DNA from: Chryseobacterium lacus
GTDB lineage: Bacteria; Bacteroidota; Bacteroidia; Flavobacteriales; Weeksellaceae
NCBI RefSeq assembly: GCF_003336205.1
Contig: NZ_QPIE01000007.1
Coordinates: 124,001 to 188,000, forward strand
Reading direction: 5' to 3'
Length of the DNA stretch: 64,000 nucleotides
Below, one piece after another: positions 34,195-43,109 of the stretch. The notes under the pieces were generated by a model that did not search any database, was not told the DNA's origin, and worked only from the letters and a program-made list of their open reading frames with translations. Numbering within the stretch: the first letter of the stretch is position 1; each line of letters opens with the position of its first letter. A program made the position numbers and the translations under genes.

Positions 34195-37100
34195 ATGTAC
34201 CTCAACTGCCACACCTATCACAGCCTGCGTTACGGCACCATTTCCATAGAGGATTTGGTACACCAGGCGGTGAAGCACCGGGCCACGACGCTCGCCTTAA
34301 CAGACATTAATACCATCACCGGAATCTATGAATTTTATAAACTGTGTAAAGTCCATCAGATAAAACCCATCGTAGGCATGGATATTCGGGTGCAGCACGA
34401 ACAGTACTACATTGCTCTGGCGAAGAATAAAGAAGGCATAGCAGAAATCAACCGGTTGATCACCTCTTTCAACTGTGATGATGTTTCATTGCCAAAACAG
34501 CACCCTGACGTTAATAACACCATCCTGATTTATCCGATAAACAATGTTCCGGATGTGTTGGGGGAACATGAATTCATTGGCATACGGCCTGAGGAAATCA
34601 GTCTCCTGATTCAGAAAAACTGGAAAGCCTTGCTCCATAAAATGGTGGTGCTCTCGCCCGTGACCTTCACCACAAAGAAGGAATACAACCTGCACCGTAT
34701 TTTGAGAGCTATTGACAACAATACGCTGTTGTCCAAAATAGACAGCATACAGGTGGCCCCGCCCTTTGAAGTCATGAAGCCGGTATCCGAAATTCTGAAA
34801 GCGTATCAGCATTACCCTCAGATCATCGAAAATACCGAAAATATCTTCCGAAACTGTCATTTTGATTTTGATTTTTCGACCCCGAAAAACAAAAAGCATT
34901 TCACCGAAAGCAGGGAAGAAGATAAAAAACTCCTTCGTCAACTGGCCTATGAAGGGTTGAAGAAAAGATACCCTGTAGAAAATGAAGCGGCGCAGAAGAG
35001 AGTAGAACGGGAACTTCAGGTGATTGATGAACTCCGTTTCAGTGGCTATTTTCTTATTACTTGGGATATTGTACGCTATAGTAAGAGCAGGGGGCTCATG
35101 CATGTGGGAAGGGGAAGCGGAGCCAATTCCATCGTGAGTTACTGTCTTGGAATTACAGACATCTGTCCGCTGGAACTGGACCTGTATTTTGAAAGATTCC
35201 TCAATCTGAACAGGAAAACACCTCCTGATTTTGACATCGACTGGAGCTGGCAGGATCGGGACGACATTCTGTTTTACCTATTTGAAAAGTACGGAAGAGA
35301 CCACGTGGCATTCTGCGGTACGAATGTAGAATTCAAGTACCGCTCTATTTTCCGCGAAGTAGGAAAGGCCTTTGGTTTGCCCAAAGAAGATCTGGACGAA
35401 CTGGCCAAAAATCCCATGGCACTGCACGATGACCATGCCGTAATAAAACTGGTACAGAAATACGGCATGCTGCTGGAGAAATTCCCCAATCAGCGGAGCA
35501 TGCACGCCTGCGGAATCTTGATTTCTGAGGAACCCATCACCCATTACACAGCGCTGGAAATGCCGCCCAAAGGATTTCCTGTGGTACAGTTCGATATGCA
35601 CGTAGCCGAGGAAATAGGTTTTGAGAAATTTGACATCCTTTCTCAAAGAGGATTGGGTACCCTCAGCGATGCTGTAAAACTCATAGAGCGCAACAGGGGC
35701 ATTACCGTAGACATCAGGGATACGTCTGTTTCAAAGAATGAGGCCACTGCTAACGAATACCTGAGCCAGGGAAGAACTTTGGGTTGTTTTTATATTGAAA
35801 GCCCTGCCATGAGAGGCCTTCTTCGCCGGTTGAAATGTGATAACTACAAAACTTTGGTGGCGGCTTCATCCATCATCCGCCCGGGAGTGGCGCAAAGCGG
35901 TATGATGCGTGAATACATTTTCCGGCACAACAATCCGGGCCAGTTTGAATACTTTCATAAAGTATTTGAGGAACAATTGGGCGAAACCTACGGCATCATG
36001 GTATATCAGGAAGATGTAATCAAAATTGCCCTCCATTATGGCGGTGTCTCAGCGGAAGATGGCGATATCCTGAGAAGGGCCATGAGTGGAAAAGGCAGAA
36101 GCCTTGCTGCCCTGCAGAAGGTGAAGGATCATTTCTTCGAATCCTGCCATAAACTCGGACATCCGGAAAAACTCTCGGCGGAAGTGTACCGGCAGATCGA
36201 ATCTTTTGCGGGATATTCTTTCTGTAAGGCCCATTCTGCTTCCTATGCAGTGGAAAGTTATCAGAGCTTGTATCTCAAGGTGCATTTCCCGATAGAATTC
36301 ATGGTGGCAGCCATCAACAATGGCGGTGGGTTCTACCGCACCGAAGTGTATGTTCACGAATGCAGGATGAGCGGCGGGAAAATTCAGGTTCCCTGCATCA
36401 ATAAAAGCCTGTACGAAACCACGGTGTATGGCGAGGAGGTATTCTTGGGATTTATGCACATCGAAAAGATAGCCTCTAAAATCGCCCGCTATATTCTTCA
36501 GGAACGGGGAAAGAACGGGGAGTTTACCTCTTTGGGTGATTTTGTTAAACGCATTCCGGTAGGCATAGAAACATTGCAGACCTTGATTTTTGTGGGAGCT
36601 TTTCGCTGTATGGGCAAGCCCAAAAATGAACTGCTGATTGAAGCACGGATGCTGTTGGTAAGCTTCCGTCCGGAATACCGGAACCCATCATTCTTTGAAG
36701 AACCGCCGCAGCAATATGCGCTCCCTCAACTCAAAAGAAATCCCCTGGAAGATGCCTTTGACGAGATTGAAATATTGGGTTTTCCGGTATCATGCAGTCC
36801 TTTCGACCTCCTGCAGACCCGTTACCGGGGCCATGTGATGGCGCGGGAACTGCTTCAATACCATAAAAAGCAGGTGAAAATGCTGGCTTACCTTATTGCC
36901 AGAAAGCATGTGCCCACTAAGAAAGGAACGATGTTTTTCGGAACCTGGATTGATGCGGAAGGAGCGTACTTTGACACCGCTCACTTCCCGGACAACCTTA
37001 CAGAATATCCCTTTCAGGGTGGCGGCTGTTATTTGCTGTTGGGCAGGGTAGAAGTAGATTTTCATTTTCCTACCATCACCATTCAAAAAATGGCCAAAAT

Positions 37101-37245
37101 GCCCTTCATTCCCGATCCCCGTTATGCCGAAGATCAGGAAAAACAATTTGAAATCCACCGCAAAATCAACGAAGACGTCAGCATGACCTGGCGCGCCCCC
37201 TATCCCCAGGATCACGAAATCGGCCTCCCCCGAAAACAGATGTAA
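34195..37245 (+). CDS. dnaE2: Error-prone DNA polymerase III alpha subunit (DnaE2 type)
   Basis: 1,016 residues, the short DnaE2 length. N-terminal PHP domain with altered metal residues (NCHTYHS where active PHP has His-x-His), polymerase core with VGRGSGANS (304-312) and catalytic PDFDID (344-349), then helix-hairpin-helix and OB regions. C-family polymerases of this type extend past DNA lesions and act with a Y-family partner. It is 81 bp after dinB; the spacer has a CAAATCTC tandem repeat (about 34160-34193). No imuA-like gene is present. Confidence 0.88.
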   Translation: MYLNCHTYHSLRYGTISIEDLVHQAVKHRATTLALTDINTITGIYEFYKLCKVHQIKPIVGMDIRVQHEQYYIALAKNKEGIAEINRLITSFNCDDVSLPKQHPDVNNTILIYPINNVPDVLGEHEFIGIRPEEISLLIQKNWKALLHKMVVLSPVTFTTKKEYNLHRILRAIDNNTLLSKIDSIQVAPPFEVMKPVSEILKAYQHYPQIIENTENIFRNCHFDFDFSTPKNKKHFTESREEDKKLLRQLAYEGLKKRYPVENEAAQKRVERELQVIDELRFSGYFLITWDIVRYSKSRGLMHVGRGSGANSIVSYCLGITDICPLELDLYFERFLNLNRKTPPDFDIDWSWQDRDDILFYLFEKYGRDHVAFCGTNVEFKYRSIFREVGKAFGLPKEDLDELAKNPMALHDDHAVIKLVQKYGMLLEKFPNQRSMHACGILISEEPITHYTALEMPPKGFPVVQFDMHVAEEIGFEKFDILSQRGLGTLSDAVKLIERNRGITVDIRDTSVSKNEATANEYLSQGRTLGCFYIESPAMRGLLRRLKCDNYKTLVAASSIIRPGVAQSGMMREYIFRHNNPGQFEYFHKVFEEQLGETYGIMVYQEDVIKIALHYGGVSAEDGDILRRAMSGKGRSLAALQKVKDHFFESCHKLGHPEKLSAEVYRQIESFAGYSFCKAHSASYAVESYQSLYLKVHFPIEFMVAAINNGGGFYRTEVYVHECRMSGGKIQVPCINKSLYETTVYGEEVFLGFMHIEKIASKIARYILQERGKNGEFTSLGDFVKRIPVGIETLQTLIFVGAFRCMGKPKNELLIEARMLLVSFRPEYRNPSFFEEPPQQYALPQLKRNPLEDAFDEIEILGFPVSCSPFDLLQTRYRGHVMARELLQYHKKQVKMLAYLIARKHVPTKKGTMFFGTWIDAEGAYFDTAHFPDNLTEYPFQGGGCYLLLGRVEVDFHFPTITIQKMAKMPFIPDPRYAEDQEKQFEIHRKINEDVSMTWRAPYPQDHEIGLPRKQM

Positions 37246-38431
37246 CAAATCACCCGCCGGTGCCTAAATGCAATACAGGCAGCAAAAGTTCGCACCAAAC
37301 TTAACGCAGTGCCCCGTCTTAGTCAACCTCTACTGAACACGTGGTGCCCCTGTTTAGAACTTTGGCAAAGTTTTCCCCTTCATTACCTGTTTGGTTCCTT
37401 CACCTGATGTATCATTGTGGGTCGACAAGCTCAGGGATCTCAAATTCGCTTGCTTTTCCTTTGCGTTAATCAAATATCAGGGTGATCGTCTCATTAGACC
37501 ATTGTCAGGCTGAGCTCGCTGAAGTCTCCGATCTTTCTAGGCCAGGTTAAAAGAAAACTGTTCCTATACAATCGCCCCTACGCAAATTTACAAATTCGCA
37601 AATACTCAAAAACTCAAACACGCGACTTCGCAGAAAAAATCCCACTGTCAGGTTGAGCCCGCCGAAGCCTAACTCCTCCTCACAGTCATTGTCATGCTGT
37701 AAGCATCACAGCAATCAGCAATTAGCAATCTGCAAGTAGTTACTTTCTCCTGACATCCGCATTCATTGTCATGCTGTAAGCATCTAAACGATACCATTCC
37801 GATGGCCATTAACCGCTGAGATTCCTACGGAATGACAAGTGTTGTTTTTTTTCACTATGGTGCTTCAGTAACCAATTTGTCTGTGGTGGCTTCGAGAGCC
37901 TCAGCCACCGTTCCCGAACCTACCCAATAAACAATTAACCGTTTAATCACCAAATCAAAAATAATAACTACATTTGTATTCACAGGCTTCGAAATCAACT
38001 GCATTTTCACCGTTTTCCCGCTACATTGCGATTTTGTCTGTAGCTTTTCTCCCGAAACGCCCATCAGCAAAGATTCCCAGAGGTTCACCCATAGTTCTAC
38101 CGTAGCTCCCGGTACGCTCCCGACTATCTAAGGCTATTACAGAGCTTTATTCTATAAACGACCTTCAATTCGTCAGGTGGTTAGTGAACAACAAATTCTC
38201 AACAATGACAGTACAGTAAAATTGAGGACATTTTGCCGAGCATACGATTTGGGTGAAATCAAAGTTTAAATAGACCGCTTAAAATAATTCTGTTGAGATG
38301 CTTACAGCATGACAAAAGCAACGCAATCATCTGTGCCCATCTGTGAAATCTGTGCGAAAAATAATCCCCAGTTTAGAACCACACGAACTCCCCTCTCCTT
38401 CATAGAGGGACCGAGGGTGAGGAATTTTGCC
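37246..38431. repeat. 1.2-kb gene-free block of dispersed palindromic repeats
   Basis: No credible gene. CATTGTCATGCTGTAAGCATC occurs at 37687-37707 and 37764-37784, and its inverse at 38297-38314. A second family, TGTCAGGCTGAGCTCGCTGAAG and variants, is near 37503 and 37646, with GGTCGACAAGCTCAGGG in reverse near 37421. AACTTTGGCAAAGTT (37359-37373) is a perfect palindrome. These resemble intergenic REP-type repeats of Bacteroidota. Confidence 0.65.
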
Positions 38432-39067
38432 TTACTTAAAAAACGCAATCAGATCGAGATAATTCTTTTGATTCACTCCATGCCCAATCATGTATTCCCT
38501 AAACGTAAAATAACAACCCAGATCATACAGCAAATCTGCTGCTTTACGGCCCCATTCCAAAGGTATAATAGCGTCATCTGTGCCGTGGGAAATAAAAAAA
38601 CGAAGCCGTTCTAATTTCTTTTTGTCTTTCACGATCGGGTGCAGGATTTTCTCTTCAGGATAGGAACTCATACACGCAATTTTGCTGAAAAGCTCCGGAA
38701 GCCGCAAGGCCAGTGCATAAGCAAGGATCCCTCCCTGGCTGAAGCCGCAAAGATGAGTCGGGTTCTGGGTGAGGCCATAATGATTTGAAATTTTCAGAAT
38801 ATGATCCAAAAGAGCATTCAGGGATTCGTGTGCCTGTGCAGTATCGACATATTTTTCAGGATCCGTAAAATCAATCTCATACCAGCTGTAACCGCCATAA
38901 GGAACCGGCAGGGGGGCGCGGAAACTTACGATAAGCCAGTCTTCAGGCAAATCGGGAACGAAAGAAAAAAGATCGTTCTCATTACTCCCATAACCGTGAA
39001 TCATGAACAGGGCAGGAGTAGTAGGAAGAATTTCCATTGGTTCGCGGATGAGGTACTGCAGATCCAT
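38432..39067 (-). CDS. Alpha/beta hydrolase (phospholipase/carboxylesterase type)
   Basis: 211 residues. Nucleophile elbow GFSQGG, acid in GTDDAIIP, catalytic His in IGHGVNQ, and an N-terminal oxyanion HGYGSNENDLF. This is the small esterase (YpfH/EstB) family hydrolysing short acyl esters. It is a single gene with no operon partner in view. Confidence 0.88.
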   Translation of the reverse strand: MDLQYLIREPMEILPTTPALFMIHGYGSNENDLFSFVPDLPEDWLIVSFRAPLPVPYGGYSWYEIDFTDPEKYVDTAQAHESLNALLDHILKISNHYGLTQNPTHLCGFSQGGILAYALALRLPELFSKIACMSSYPEEKILHPIVKDKKKLERLRFFISHGTDDAIIPLEWGRKAADLLYDLGCYFTFREYMIGHGVNQKNYLDLIAFFK

Positions 39068-39231
39068 AAATTTTTTTTAAACATATATTCAATTTTTTGA
39101 CCAAAACGAAAGGGATGACAGATTGGCTGAGGATCACCTTACAGTTTTCATTTTCAGTATTTTTTATATTCGTGTGAAAATATTGTTTCAATTTTACTTA
39201 TATTTGGCTGATTAAACATTTTTTAGATTGT

Positions 39232-39648
39232 ATGAAAAGAATCAATACTTCCGCAAAAAAAGTCCGGATAGGGCTCCTGCTGATGCTCACCGCCGCTGTC
39301 GGAGTGTGGTCATCCTGCAAGGAGCGTGACGAAGATCCGAACGAAAGCGTCAGCGTGTTATTTAATGTGACAGGATCACCGGGTGTACAGCTGAAAGCAG
39401 TGGTAACCCAAATAGGCACCGTGCAGGGAACTGTTTATAATTTTACTCCCCCCGGCAATACGTGGTCCAGCCAACCCCAAATTATCGATACTTCTGTAGG
39501 TGCAGTGCATCTTTCCATGACGGGTCAGGGAGCATCGGCAGATTCCAGAGCTGTTCTCAGTATCTGGATCAATGGCGAAAAAAAGACCTCCGATACCGTA
39601 AAAGGCATCAACCTGATGGGCAAATCGGTAGTGAGCTTTTTGAAATAG
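39232..39648 (+). CDS. Hypothetical lipoprotein
   Basis: 138 residues. Basic start, hydrophobic stretch and lipobox VWSSC giving lipidated Cys29. The mature part is beta-rich, Ser/Thr rich (about 110 residues), with no named domain. Monocistronic, closed by a strong terminator. Confidence 0.7.
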   Translation: MKRINTSAKKVRIGLLLMLTAAVGVWSSCKERDEDPNESVSVLFNVTGSPGVQLKAVVTQIGTVQGTVYNFTPPGNTWSSQPQIIDTSVGAVHLSMTGQGASADSRAVLSIWINGEKKTSDTVKGINLMGKSVVSFLK

Positions 39649-39667
39649 GTTCGGTGTAAAGAAAATA

Positions 39668-39706
39668 AAAATCCTGAGCAAAGGTTCCAGCCTGCTCAGG
39701 ATTTTT
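39668..39706 (+). terminator. Rho-independent terminator of the lipoprotein gene
   Basis: AAATCCTGAGCA, 12-base loop, TGCTCAGGATTTTT: long perfect stem followed by T residues. Confidence 0.85.
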
Positions 39707-39792
39707 AGTATAAAGTTTTGGAAGAATAAAACGGAGGTTTCAGAGAACGAAGCGCGTCGACCCCTTTCGCGGGTCAGTCACTTTTTGAACTT

Positions 39793-41088
39793 CTATACTG
39801 CTTTAATAATGAAATAATTCTTTTTCCCTTTCTGAAGAAGCAGAAATTTTCCGTCGATCAGGTCGTTCTCACTGGCGGTAAAATCTGTATCCACTTTTAC
39901 TTTATTTACGGAAATGGATTTCCCCTTCAGTTCACGCTGGGCTTCACTTTTAGATTTCAGAAATCCGCTTTTCTCGCTCAGCAGTTCAATTATCGGGCTT
40001 CCGATAACTTCTGTTCTAGAAATCTCTTTTTGAGGAACGCCATCGAAAATATCGAGAAAAAGCGCTTCTTCCAACTGGATCAAATCCTCTGCAGTAGTTT
40101 TCCCGAACAGAATTTGTGAGGCTTTCAGTGCTTTCTCATATTCGTCCCGGTTGTGAACCCATACCGTGACTTCCTCAGCGAGTTTTTTCTGGAGTTTCCG
40201 TTCATGGGGTGCCTTTTGGTGTTCTGCAATCAGCTGTTCTATTTCCTCTTTTCCCAAGAAAGTGTAATATTTAATAAAACGTTTCGCATCGGCATCCGTA
40301 GCATTCAGCCAGAACTGGTAGAACCGGTAAGGAGACGTTTTTTTGGGATCTAACCAATAATTCTCTCCGCTTTCTGATTTCCCGAACTTCGAACCGTCCG
40401 CTTTGGTAATAAGCGGAACCGTCAGTGCAAAAGCTTCACCCTGTACTTTCCTGCGAATCAGTTCGGTGCCGGTAGTGATATTGCCCCACTGATCAGTTCC
40501 GCCCATCTGAAGTTTTACACCTTTCTCGCGGTACAGATGCAGAAAATCATAACCCTGAAGCAGCTGATAGGTGAATTCCGTAAAACTCATGCCTTCATAT
40601 CCGTCTTCACCCGTAAGGCGCTTGCGCACGGACTCCTTAGCCAGCATATAATTAACAGTAATGTTTTTACCGATTTCCTTGATGAAATCCAGAAAACTGA
40701 ACTTCTTCATCCATTCGTAATTGTTCACCAGTTCCGCACCATTGGCTTCGGTGCTGTCAAAATTCAGGAAATGGGAGAGCTGCTTCGTAATGCAGTGCAC
40801 ATAATGGTTCAGCGTGTCTTCATCCAGGGCATTCCGTTCGGTAGATTTCCCTGACGGATCGCCAATCATGCCCGTGGCGCCACCAACCAAAGCAATAGGT
40901 TTATGGCCGTGTTGCTGAAAATGAGCCAGGATTTTTATCTGAATCAGGCTTCCGATATGCAGGGAATCTGCGGTAGGATCGAATCCAATATATCCGGTGG
41001 TGAGTTCTTTATTCAGTTGTGCTTCGGTACCGGGCATCATGTCGGCAAACAAGCCGCGCCATTGTAATTCTTCGATGAATGGGTTCAT
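39793..41088 (-). CDS. tyrS: Tyrosyl-tRNA synthetase
   Basis: 431 residues from ATG at 41088 (begins [12 protein letters not shown]); an ATG 21 bases upstream is rejected because it lies at the predicted transcription start. HIGH-type motif [13 protein letters not shown]-type KFGKS, tyrosine-binding [11 protein letters not shown] and GGTDQWGN, C-terminal S4-like domain ([17 protein letters not shown]). It charges tRNA-Tyr with tyrosine. A -7 box lies 18 bases upstream. Confidence 0.95.
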   Translation of the reverse strand: MNPFIEELQWRGLFADMMPGTEAQLNKELTTGYIGFDPTADSLHIGSLIQIKILAHFQQHGHKPIALVGGATGMIGDPSGKSTERNALDEDTLNHYVHCITKQLSHFLNFDSTEANGAELVNNYEWMKKFSFLDFIKEIGKNITVNYMLAKESVRKRLTGEDGYEGMSFTEFTYQLLQGYDFLHLYREKGVKLQMGGTDQWGNITTGTELIRRKVQGEAFALTVPLITKADGSKFGKSESGENYWLDPKKTSPYRFYQFWLNATDADAKRFIKYYTFLGKEEIEQLIAEHQKAPHERKLQKKLAEEVTVWVHNRDEYEKALKASQILFGKTTAEDLIQLEEALFLDIFDGVPQKEISRTEVIGSPIIELLSEKSGFLKSKSEAQRELKGKSISVNKVKVDTDFTASENDLIDGKFLLLQKGKKNYFIIKAV

Positions 41089-41106
41089 GCAGGAGTTTAT
41101 TTTGCG

Positions 41107-41114
41107 CAAAGATA
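41107..41114 (-). promoter_or_regulatory. -7 box of tyrS
   Basis: Minus strand TATCTTTG (consensus TAnnTTTG), placing transcription start near 41100 and so favouring the ATG at 41088. No clear -33 box. Confidence 0.5.
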
Positions 41115-41157
41115 CGCATTCTCTCTCCTTGGTAAAAATCTGATGAGGCTGAAAAGA

Positions 41158-41976
41158 TCACGCTTCATCCGAAAGTTTTGCTTTTTCCAGACGACGGTAA
41201 GTCCGGTGGCTGAGGCCGATGCTGAATTCAAAAAGAAGCAGAAGCGGCACTGCGGCAATCATCATACTCACCACATCTGCAGGGGTAATGACGGCAGCGA
41301 TCACCATAATCAGGACAATAGCATGGCGGCGGTATGTTTTTAGAAACTGGGGTGTCAGAATTCCGATGGTGGTCAGGAAATAAACGATGACGGGAAACAG
41401 AAATACAGCACCCATCCCCAGCACGATCTGGAAAAACAGCGCAGTATAATCCGAAAGGTCGTACAGCGGTTGAATAATATCTGATATTTTAAATAGAACA
41501 GCGAAATTGATAGCGAAAGGAAGAATAAGAAAATATCCAACCATAATTCCGGTGAGGAAAAGAATCCACACAGAATTGATAAGAACCATGGAGTTTTTCT
41601 TCTCCCGCGGATGCAACGCAGGCGATACGAAACGCCACAATTCCCATACGATATAAGGAAACGCCAGCACCATGCCGCCCAGAAAAGAGACCGACATCAT
41701 GACATTGAACTGCTGATACAGCTTCTGAACCCGCACAGGGAAATCATCGGGAAGTTCAATAGCATTATCACCGGTGAAGTAGCGCGAAAGACTATTCACT
41801 ACCCTGAAAGTAGGGAAATCATTGCGTACCGGCCCGAAGAAAATATGGTCGATAATCCAGTTGATGTTAAATCCTACAATGAGTCCGCATGCGATGATGG
41901 CAATAATGCACCGGATCAGATGCCCTCTCAGTTCCCCGATGTGCCCCATAAAGGACATGTCTTTTTCTTCGATCAC
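41158..41976 (-). CDS. tatC: Sec-independent twin-arginine translocase subunit TatC
   Basis: 272 residues with six transmembrane segments. N-terminal MSFMGHIGELRGHLIRC is the TatC signature, with FxxPxLxPxEKK-like FVSPALHPREKK in the first periplasmic loop. It binds twin-arginine signal peptides and forms the Tat pore with TatA. Downstream of kdsD on the same strand (66 bp). Confidence 0.93.
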   Translation of the reverse strand: MIEEKDMSFMGHIGELRGHLIRCIIAIIACGLIVGFNINWIIDHIFFGPVRNDFPTFRVVNSLSRYFTGDNAIELPDDFPVRVQKLYQQFNVMMSVSFLGGMVLAFPYIVWELWRFVSPALHPREKKNSMVLINSVWILFLTGIMVGYFLILPFAINFAVLFKISDIIQPLYDLSDYTALFFQIVLGMGAVFLFPVIVYFLTTIGILTPQFLKTYRRHAIVLIMVIAAVITPADVVSMMIAAVPLLLLFEFSIGLSHRTYRRLEKAKLSDEA

Positions 41977-42042
41977 AAAAATTCAGTTTGAAGTTGCGAA
42001 ATTACAGAAAATATCCGGCTTTGCCGACAAACTAATGGCCTA

Positions 42043-43002
42043 TCAGCTGATGCCTTCATCCAAAAGACGGTGAAGGTCAATAATTCCGGTATAATGGCCT
42101 TGATGGGTTACAATGAGCTGCCCGATATTCTTTTCTTTCAGAATCTTCATCGCATCTTTTGCCAAAGCTTCTTGTTCAATACTCTTTGGATTTTTACTCA
42201 TAATGTCCGCAGCCGTGATGCCGGAAAGATCATCATGATCCATCAGCATTCTGCGAATATCACCATCCGTAATCACTCCTTTGATTTCATCCTGATCGGT
42301 CACCACTGTGACGCCATGCTTGGAGCTGCTCACCGAAATAATGACTTCCTTGACGGATGATTGTTCGGAAACTTCCGGTTTCTGGGAAGAGAGAAATTGC
42401 GATACACGCGCGGTAAGGTTTTTCCCCAGACTGCCGCCCGGATGAAACCGCGCAAAATCACGGTCACGAAAATTGTTGATTTCCATAAGGCAAACCGCTA
42501 ACGCATCGCCCAATGCCATTTGTACCGTTGTCGAACTGGTAGGAGCCAGCGAAATAGGGCAGGCTTCCTGTTGTACATGGGTGTCCAGTACTACATCGCA
42601 GTGGGCCGCCAGCTTGCTTTCCGCGTTGCCCGTCATCCCGATCAGTGCCGAAGCATAGGATTTCAGATAGGGAACCAGAGTGACGATTTCCGGAGAGTTG
42701 CCGGAATTGGAAATACACAGCACCACATCCTGCTTTTGAATAACGCCCAGATCGCCGTGGATCGCTTCGGCAGCATGCAGGAACTGCGCCGGAGTGCCCG
42801 TAGAATTCAGGGTAGCCACCATCTTATTCCCTACATGGGCAGATTTACCGATGCCCACCACAATAAGTTTACCCGTAGCAGCGTTGATAAGGTCCACCGC
42901 TTTCACAAAGCTTCCGTCCAGTCGGTTTTTGAGATGTTCCAGTTCGGAAATTTCAATTTCCAGAGATCTTTTTGCCAGTTGTAATAGAGCAGCCTGTTCC
43001 AA
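42043..43002 (-). CDS. kdsD: Arabinose-5-phosphate isomerase (KpsF/GutQ family)
   Basis: 319 residues. N-terminal SIS domain (IVVGIGKSAHVGNKM, ISNSGNSPE, LAPTSST, FARFHPGGSLG) followed by two CBS domains (about 205-319). It converts ribulose 5-phosphate to arabinose 5-phosphate, the first step to KDO of lipopolysaccharide. Divergent from recQ; a TACATTTG -7 box lies 73 bases upstream. Confidence 0.92.
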   Translation of the reverse strand: MEQAALLQLAKRSLEIEISELEHLKNRLDGSFVKAVDLINAATGKLIVVGIGKSAHVGNKMVATLNSTGTPAQFLHAAEAIHGDLGVIQKQDVVLCISNSGNSPEIVTLVPYLKSYASALIGMTGNAESKLAAHCDVVLDTHVQQEACPISLAPTSSTTVQMALGDALAVCLMEINNFRDRDFARFHPGGSLGKNLTARVSQFLSSQKPEVSEQSSVKEVIISVSSSKHGVTVVTDQDEIKGVITDGDIRRMLMDHDDLSGITAADIMSKNPKSIEQEALAKDAMKILKEKNIGQLIVTHQGHYTGIIDLHRLLDEGIS

Positions 43003-43058
43003 TGAGGTTGAATTTAAAGATTTAAATGAATTAAATTGACTGGTAACAAATTATTTGT

Positions 43059-43083
43059 TATTTTTGGATGTGCTGCAAATGTA
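43059..43083. promoter_or_regulatory. Divergent promoter pair for recQ and kdsD
   Basis: Plus strand TATTTTTG (43059-43066) faces recQ, with an ATTG about 20 bases upstream. Minus strand TACATTTG (43076-43083) faces kdsD. Both match TAnnTTTG. Confidence 0.5.
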
Positions 43084-43109
43084 GCAAACTTAATTAGATG
43101 ATTTTATAA

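Noticed and set aside
34486-35103. 205-codon minus-strand open frame in dnaE2
   Set aside because: Shadow of the dnaE2 coding frame, with no supporting motif.
37246-38431. CRISPR array
   Set aside because: The repeats are of several kinds, in both orientations and unevenly spaced; no cas genes are near.
37855-38614. Small open frames at 37855-38088 (minus) and 38309-38614 (plus)
   Set aside because: They lie in repeat DNA or overlap the hydrolase gene antisense, and have no domain or start context.
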